From contig JAAROD010000033.1 of the NCBI GenBank assembly GCA_012274445.1, positions 682,001 to 746,000 on the forward strand: 64,000 nt of DNA, written 5' to 3'. Positions 58,437-64,000 of the stretch are shown piece after piece. The notes beneath the pieces were generated by a model. It saw only the letters and a program-made list of their open reading frames with translations. It did not search any database and was not told where the DNA came from. Numbering within the stretch: the first letter of the stretch is position 1; every line of letters begins with the position of its first letter. Source of the stretch: Sclerotiophoma versabilis. Its lineage: Eukaryota > Ascomycota > Dothideomycetes > Pleosporales > Didymellaceae. Position numbers and translations under genes: made by a program.

Positions 58437-59386
58437 CTTGGAAGTAGTCGATGAAATCGCAATAGACGGCGAAGATATATCGAGCTTCAAGCTGGAGTAC
58501 CACCAAACAGGACTGCACCCGGCTTTTTATACAAGTGCCTATCAGCTCTATCGCCGTACATATCTCCCACCTTCGCTTGTCGCTCCACGCGACTTATCTG
58601 TGGACCCGTACTAGATTACCCCAAGCTGGGGTAAACCGACCAGTTGATAGAGTCTGTGGAGACATGGAACCCACGAGCTTGGTGACGGATTTGGGTCCTG
58701 TGCGGGAGGGGTTGATATCGGCCAAACCCAGAAAGGTAACCAGAACAGTTGGGAATCAGCTAAGACGTGTAAGGAATGTCAAGACTACGCTAGCGGTGTT
58801 GTGCGCGGCTTGCGATGCTTGAAGTGCGTCGATATGCGGAATGAATGTTACAGCGGCAGGCACGACTCAAGTTCCGCGGGCCGATGTCGTCGATAACTGC
58901 CCAACAGCAGCAACGCAGCTGCCTTCCATCACAAAAGGTTTCCATCAATCGATTATGGTGATCAACAATAAAATCTTCTGATGTCTAGGACTACACCGCA
59001 ATCTTGTCAACATCGAAGGACGCGAGGGACGGAGGACTGCACATCTCATCTCGACATCGGAGAACATCAACCGAAAAGCACTAACCGAAAGAAGCAATCG
59101 CAACAGTCGGATCAGCAAGCGAGCTGCAGCGACGGCCGACGTCTGACCGGGGTCAATTGCCAAGTATGACATTCAATTCATTGGCGATATGATGCTATCA
59201 GAAGCTCCCGTCCACGGAGAGACAACGTCCACATCGTGCCATCTTCACGGTGGCTTGTTCAGGCGGCCTACTACTTTAAGCAATAATAACAGTTCAACCC
59301 TCCAGTCTAAGGGCAGATAAGAGGGCAGATATCATCAGCGTAGACCGAAGATATCAACAAGAAATCAAACAATCGTCATCTACAGC
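58437..59386. promoter_or_regulatory. Divergent promoter of the UNC93-like transporter and amadoriase
   Basis: The two start codons are 950 bp apart and the genes point away from each other. Only small frames occur between them. A perfect inverted repeat is at 58617-58633. A GATAAG GATA-factor-type site lies near 59312-59320, fitting a nitrogen-catabolic gene; GATA sites are common by chance. Confidence 0.5.
58617..58633. promoter_or_regulatory. Inverted repeat TACCCC-AAGCT-GGGGTA
   Basis: Perfect 6-bp arms around a 5-bp spacer, 180 bp upstream of the UNC93-like start. One arm reads CTGGGG, matching the CreA/Mig1 SYGGGG consensus. A role is inferred only. Confidence 0.35.
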
Positions 59387-60760
59387 ATGGCACCCTCACG
59401 TTCAAACACCACTGTCATCGTCGTCGGTGGCGGAGGCACAATCGGCTCGAGCACAGCTTTGCATCTCGTCCGGTCTGGCTATACTCCATCGAACATTACA
59501 GTCCTCGATACATACCCTATCCCATCAGCACAATCCGCCGGCAATGACTTGAACAAGATTATGGGTGTTCGCCTGCGAAACCCAGTTGATCTACAATTGA
59601 GCCTAGAAGCAAGACATATGTGGAATGAGGATGATCTATTCAAGAGCTTCTTCCACAACACTGGCAGGGTAAACGAAAACAAAGAGCCAAGGTTTGAATC
59701 AACACTGACAATCTCCCAGCTTGACTGTGCACATGGCGAGAAAGGTATTGCAGGCCTGCGACAAGCCTACCAAACCCTCCTAGACGCCAACGCCGGCCTC
59801 GAAACAACAAATCACTGGCTCGACTCTGAAGACGCCATCCTTTCTAGAATGCCCCTTCTAGACCGCTCCCAGATCCGTGGCTGGAAAGCTGTCTACAGCG
59901 AAGACGGCGGCTGGCTGGCAGCAGCTAAAGCCATCAACGCCATTGGCGAATTCCTTCTCAAGGCCGGGGTAAAATTCGGCTTTGGTGGCGCAGGCTCCTT
60001 CACGCAGCCTCTTCTGGCAGAGGGGACGTGTATTGGTGTCGAGACCGTCGACGGCACGAAATACTATGCCGACAAAGTTGTGCTAGCAGCTGGTGCGTGG
60101 AGTTCGGCGTTGGTAGACTTGCAAGACCAGTGTGTTTCCAAGGCGTGGGTGTACGCACATATGCAGCTCACTCCGCAGGAAGCAGCACAGTACAAAGACT
60201 GCCCGGTTGTGTACCACGGCGACTATGGATTCTTCTTTGAGCCAAACGAGCATGGTGTTATCAAGATGTGCGATGAGTTTCCGGGCTTCACGCGCTTCAA
60301 GGAACATCAGCCTTTTGGTGCGGACAAGCCAAAACGCGTCTCGGTGCCGAGATCGAAGGCGAAGCATCCTACAGATACATATCCTGATGCGTCGGAGGTT
60401 AGTATCAGGAAAGCTGTCGCCACGTTCTTGCCCAAATTCAAGGAGAAAGAGTTGTTCTACCGGAGCCTGTGCTGGTGTACTGACACTGCAGATGCTGCGT
60501 TGTTGATTTGCGAGCATCCCGAGTGGAGAAACTTCGTCCTGGCTACTGGAGACAGTGGGCATTCGTTCAAGCTCTTGCCGAATATTGGCAAGCATGTAGT
60601 CGAGTTGCTTGAAGGTACGCTAGCTGAGGATTTGGCTCAGGCTTGGAGGTGGCGGCCTGGGACTGGTGATGCGTTGAAATCTAGAAGAGCGGCGCCTGCG
60701 AAGGATCTAGCAGATATGCCTGGGTGGAAGCACGATGACATGGCAAGAGCGAAACTGTAA
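59387..60760 (+). CDS. Fructosyl amino acid/peptide oxidase (amadoriase), peroxisomal
   Basis: This FAD enzyme oxidatively deglycates fructosyl amino acids, yielding the amine, glucosone and H2O2. Exons are 59387-59668 and 59720-60760, giving 440 residues. The 51-bp intron (GTAAAC..CAG, branch CACTGAC) keeps frame and has no stop, so the unspliced frame reads as 457 residues with 17 alien ones; splicing restores HNTGRLDCAHGEK, as in other fungal enzymes. The dinucleotide motif VVGGGGTIGSSTALHL is at residues 12-27. SAGNDLNKIMG follows. CWCTDTADAALLICEHP includes the Cys that carries the 8a-S-cysteinyl FAD in this family, and GDSGHSFKLLPNIGKH is the C-terminal FAD contact. The final AKL is a peroxisomal targeting signal. 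It shares a promoter with an UNC93-like transporter. Confidence 0.95.
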   Translation: MAPSRSNTTVIVVGGGGTIGSSTALHLVRSGYTPSNITVLDTYPIPSAQSAGNDLNKIMGVRLRNPVDLQLSLEARHMWNEDDLFKSFFHNTGRVNENKEPRFESTLTISQLDCAHGEKGIAGLRQAYQTLLDANAGLETTNHWLDSEDAILSRMPLLDRSQIRGWKAVYSEDGGWLAAAKAINAIGEFLLKAGVKFGFGGAGSFTQPLLAEGTCIGVETVDGTKYYADKVVLAAGAWSSALVDLQDQCVSKAWVYAHMQLTPQEAAQYKDCPVVYHGDYGFFFEPNEHGVIKMCDEFPGFTRFKEHQPFGADKPKRVSVPRSKAKHPTDTYPDASEVSIRKAVATFLPKFKEKELFYRSLCWCTDTADAALLICEHPEWRNFVLATGDSGHSFKLLPNIGKHVVELLEGTLAEDLAQAWRWRPGTGDALKSRRAAPAKDLADMPGWKHDDMARAKL

Positions 60761-60849
60761 CAAAACATCTGTGCAAGATTGTAGTCGGGGTATCGAGCTA
60801 CTCGCAAAACTAGGAATCCCAATCGTGAACATAACATTCAACATTATCA

Positions 60850-62518
60850 TTAATCCGCCCGTGGTGGAACACCCTCCACATCATCGTCTTTCTCCCCGTC
60901 TCTGCGCACGGCCGCTCTGTCCACCCACCCTTCACCCCGGAGCACACCCAAACCCTTCCGTGCGACACCGCTACTCACCGACCGCGGTGAGATTTCGTAC
61001 AGCACATTGACCGTAGCCAAGCTCAGCACGAACAGCAACACGTCCCCATTCGCAATGCCCCTCCACCACCCTCTCTTGACACCCACCTTCCATGCTGAGT
61101 CGATTGACATACGCGTGCAATACAGGAAATTCCCTCGTCCACCCTTGCGCTCAAGAAAGGCCCAAAGACCACCCAGAAACCCGCCGAGGAACCATCGTTG
61201 GGTGGGAAGGAAGTTGCGCGGAAAGATGTTCTGGAACAAGCAGATGGAACCCCAGCTTGTACCGATAGCACCGGAAATGAAGAGCGACATTCGCAGAATA
61301 CTCTTGGCGAGTCGATTCAGTGCTGCAGAAGGAGATGCAATGAAGGCTTTGTAACGCGCGAGACTCATGGCGGTGAAGAATATGGTGAAGAAGCGGGCGA
61401 CCTTAGGGAAGGCTTGGATCCAATATTGTACGTACGTGCGTAAGCAGGAGGGGTCTTGAGGATGGAGAAGAGCGCATGAAAGGGACTTCATGGCTGGATG
61501 TGCAGGGGAGGTGATGGGAGATATGGCTGTGAGACTTCTGGGCAGTGTTTCGTGGTTGGGGAAGAGGATGGGTGATACAAAGGGCGGCCAGCGCTGCTTG
61601 GAAATCTCGGCGAGCCCGTCCACAATGTCGTAGGTGCCTGGCCAGCGTACTGAGGGCGGTAGGTCGATGGGCCTCTGCTGGATGTACTCGGGTGAGTTTC
61701 CCATGATGAAGTCGCCGAAGCCTGCTGGGAAGCAGTCACGGTCAAAGACAAAGGCGTGAAGCAATTGACCGTATGCAACGGGCATCAGCATCCAGGAGCC
61801 GAACCAGTACGGTCTGTTCTTGAAGTAGCCGCGGTCTTCGAGATAGTTGTAATAAAATTCCAGGGCTCTTGTGAAGATGTAGATGGCAATCGTGATGCGC
61901 AGCTGGTCTCCCGGGTACACAGCAAGAAAGAAACCCGCCAAGCTGGAGCCAATTGCTGGAGCCACACGCGATGTCAGTGACCGCGACACACGTGGGTTGC
62001 GTTTTCTGAAGGAGCGGGCTTCACTGCTGAGCAGGCTTTCGCGCAGGCGGACAAAGAAGCGGCGTAAGAGGCGGTGGAACAAGAGGATGAGTGCGAGCGA
62101 GCTGCTCAGGCGGACGTTGGTCGACTTCCACACAGGGACCGTGGGCTGCCGTCTGCAGAGTGTTAGTCGCCATCATGAGTGCGGGCCTTCCTCGCATGGT
62201 TGTTTACCTCTGCACTGTCCCTCGCGTCAGCAGTTTTGCCTTGACAAGCTCCCACGTCTTGAGCCCCGCGAGAGTGGCGAGGCCGAGCCGCAGCGATGCG
62301 CGCACTGCAGCCACACTGTAATCGTCTGGCCCTTTGGAGATAGCATCGTAGCGGCGCGGGTTGATGGTGCGCTTCTTCACGGCCGGAGCGCGCGAGAGGA
62401 GGTACTGGTGGAGGAGCTGGTACTCGCGCGGGCTGATGGTGTAGCGCAGCGCGTTGCGCAGCACGGGGTCTATCTTCTCAGCCGGCGGCGGTGACTGCGA
62501 TGCACTCGAGGACGACAT
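60850..62518 (-). CDS. TMEM135-like integral membrane protein
   Basis: Exons are 62208-62518 and 60850-62152 (55-bp phase-2 intron), giving 537 residues. The N terminus has RYTISPREYQLLHQYLLSRAP and a short helix LRLGLATLAGLKTWELV, typical of fungal proteins in the TMEM135 family. Later segments rich in aromatic and Arg residues alternate with hydrophobic helices: VAPAIGSSLAGFFLAVYPGD, ITIAIYIFTRALEFYYNYLE, SWMLMPVAYGQLLHAFVFDRD, and near the end GDVLLFVLSLATVNVLYEISP. Animal TMEM135 is tied to peroxisome and mitochondrial membrane lipid traffic; the fungal role is untested. Adjacency to a peroxisomal oxidase is interesting but may be chance. It ends 89 bp from the amadoriase stop, tail to tail. 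ATG 62518 is chosen over one 39 bases upstream. Confidence 0.83.
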
Positions 62519-62967
62519 GCTGGCGGTATCGCGTGTTGTCGACAACAGCAGCCGCACGCACCATTGTTTGTGGGACTGTTGCGGAGGAGAGCCGGGGGAT
62601 CGCTGTTTGTGTTTGTGAACCGCCAGTGGGACCTCGGCAGGAGAGCTTCACATGTGGACCCTATTTGGTCGCGGACGTCACCAAGTGCGGCAGGTGCTAA
62701 GCTCGCCTTCGCCCTCGTTTACGGCCGGCACGCTAAGGGCTGGCATGTCTGCGATGCTTGCTTGCTTGCTTCCTGCGAGCCCGAACGTTCAAGAAGAAGA
62801 CGATGAGTTCGAGCAATGTTCTCGGGGCTATGTCTCACGTGATGGCGCGGAATCGATGATCGGCGCTACTGTCGCGGTCACCGACAGTTTTGGATTATTT
62901 CCCTGCCACAGCACGCACCCTCATACCAGTATTTATACCACAGACAGAGTCGTTAAACAGCTCCAAC
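62519..62967. promoter_or_regulatory. Divergent promoter of the TMEM135-like gene and SFH5
   Basis: 449 bp separate the two start codons. A CACGTG-like CTCACGTGAT lies near 62836-62845, a bHLH-type site. Short frames here overlap in different phases and are not called. Confidence 0.5.
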
Positions 62968-64000
62968 ATGGCAGACAACGATAAGCCAGCTCCCCCAGCC
63001 GAAGGTGCTGGTGCTCCTCTGGGCGACTCCACAGAGAAGCAGGCTGAGCCCGTTGCACCTCAGTCGAGCGAGGCCGCAGAGAAGAGCTTCGAGGCCAACA
63101 CTGAGAAGAAAGAGATCGACGATGTAGTCAGTGGCACAGCTGGAATTTCCCTGGACGAGAACAAGGCCGAAGAGCCAATGCCGCCCGTTGCCCCTCAGCC
63201 TGCAATCGGGGTTGAGAGCGTGCCCACAGAAGCGTCTCAGAAAGCCTCAGACGCGGTGCCTGTTACCACAACAGGCCCCAGTACCGTGCCTACGGTCGGC
63301 GATAGTGGTTCTGCTGCCGGCGCGGCGGGCGCTGCTCCTGGACTCGCCATGACTGAGACTGGCGCTGTCACTGATGCTCCGAATGGTGCTCCCACGGGCG
63401 GTGCTGCTGGTACCTCTGCCTGGCCCGAAACCGCCGCCGATCACCCTTTGACCAAATTCTACGAGGCCCTCGAAGACCTCGTTCAGCAGTCTGGTCACGA
63501 CGAGGTCTACGGCGTCAAGCTTACCAAGTCGGACGAATTCCATACTAAGCTTATCCTGCAAAAGTTCCTGCGCGCCAACGCAAACGACCTCGACAAGAGC
63601 AAGGAGCAGCTGCTCGAGACGTTGAAGTGGAGGAAGGAATTCGATCCTACCAAGGCAGCGGGCGAGAGCTTCGACAAGACCAAGTTTGGTGGTCTGGGCT
63701 ACATCATTGAGGTAGAGGGCGTGCCCGAGAGCGAGAACAAGAAGGATATTGTAACGTTCAACATCTACGGTGCTGTCAAGGACAACAAGGCCACTTTCGG
63801 CGACCTCGATGCGTAAGTCGGAACACACCAGCCACCGCTATCAACCATACACTAACATGGAATTACAGCTTCCTCCGCTGGCGTGTCGGCCTCATGGAAA
63901 AGTCCATCCAAAAACTCAACCTCCCATCCGCCACAAAGCCCATCCCCAACTTTGGCGAAGGTCCCGACCCGTATCAGGGCTTCCAGGTGCACGATTACCT
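62968..64000 (+). CDS. SFH5: Phosphatidylinositol transfer protein Sfh5 (CRAL-TRIO), 5' part
   Basis: Sfh5 is a Sec14-like protein at the ER and plasma membrane; the yeast protein has been reported to bind haem. The visible part has exon 1 at 62968-63812 and exon 2 from 63869 to the window edge, so the gene is truncated at the right end. Residues 1 to about 150 are a low-complexity acidic, Ala/Pro-rich extension longer than in yeast. The CRAL-TRIO N region begins at ADHPLTKFYEALEDLVQQSG; KLILQKFLRANANDLDKSKEQLLETLKWR is its core helix pair. The domain proper starts at FGGLGYIIEVEGV and continues into exon 2 with FLRWRVGLMEKSIQKL. The intron (56 bp) is phase 2. The start ATG is chosen because a further upstream in-frame ATG (62890) gives an aromatic, non-conserved extension. 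Confidence 0.9.

Noticed and set aside
59387..60760. Uninterrupted 457-residue amadoriase
   Set aside because: Residues 95-111 of that reading are absent from other fungal amadoriases and are flanked by perfect splice signals.

Overview
The window reads as nuclear DNA of a filamentous ascomycete, most likely a Pleosporales-type Dothideomycete. Genes carry short introns (mostly 44-66 bp) with GT..AG ends and CTRAC branch points. The proteins are typically fungal (Nst1, Rho2, mL40, Sfh5, amadoriase, CE3 esterase, Zn2Cys6 factor). There is one intron-containing nuclear tRNA-Arg. No bacterial operons, CRISPR arrays or viral genes are visible. Exon structures were built by eye from splice signals and family knowledge, and every multi-exon model closes in frame.

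Left part (about 1-39 kb): gene-poor and accessory-like, with long spacers holding no recognisable gene. In order it has an MFS drug/polyamine-type transporter, a histidine-phosphatase protein, a dead cytochrome P450, a CE3 acetylxylan esterase, a kelch protein, a mitochondrial ABC1/ADCK kinase-like protein, a Baeyer-Villiger-type flavin monooxygenase, a dead M28 aminopeptidase, ARL1, a Zn2Cys6 regulator, a tRNA-Arg(ACG), an SRPBCC lipid-binding protein, a secreted lactonase-fold protein, a possible solo LTR, an orphan gene with a degraded relative nearby, and a DUF6604 gene with two in-frame TAG codons. Several of the inactivating changes have the CpA-to-TpA form expected from repeat-induced point mutation (RIP).

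Right part (about 39-64 kb): gene-dense and conserved, with no pseudogene seen. It has mL40 (mitochondrial ribosome), Rho2 and Nst1 sharing a GC-rich divergent promoter, N-acetylglucosamine-phosphate mutase (chitin/UDP-GlcNAc supply), an OSCA/TMEM63-type channel of the Rsn1/Phm7 family, an eight-exon CorA-like protein, an UNC93-like transporter divergent from a peroxisomal amadoriase, a TMEM135-like membrane protein, and the 5' part of SFH5 running off the window. Rho2, phosphoacetylglucosamine mutase and the OSCA-type channel are all linked to cell-wall synthesis or osmotic stress, but their adjacency looks like ordinary synteny rather than a dedicated cluster.

I found no convincing new multi-gene system. 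The most informative signals are the sharp change of compartment near 39 kb, the RIP-like decay of accessory genes, the splice-structure traps (a stop-free intron in the amadoriase, a 14-nt exon with a CAGCAG acceptor in the mutase), the orphan gene with its broken relative, and two short inverted GC-rich elements upstream of catabolic genes.
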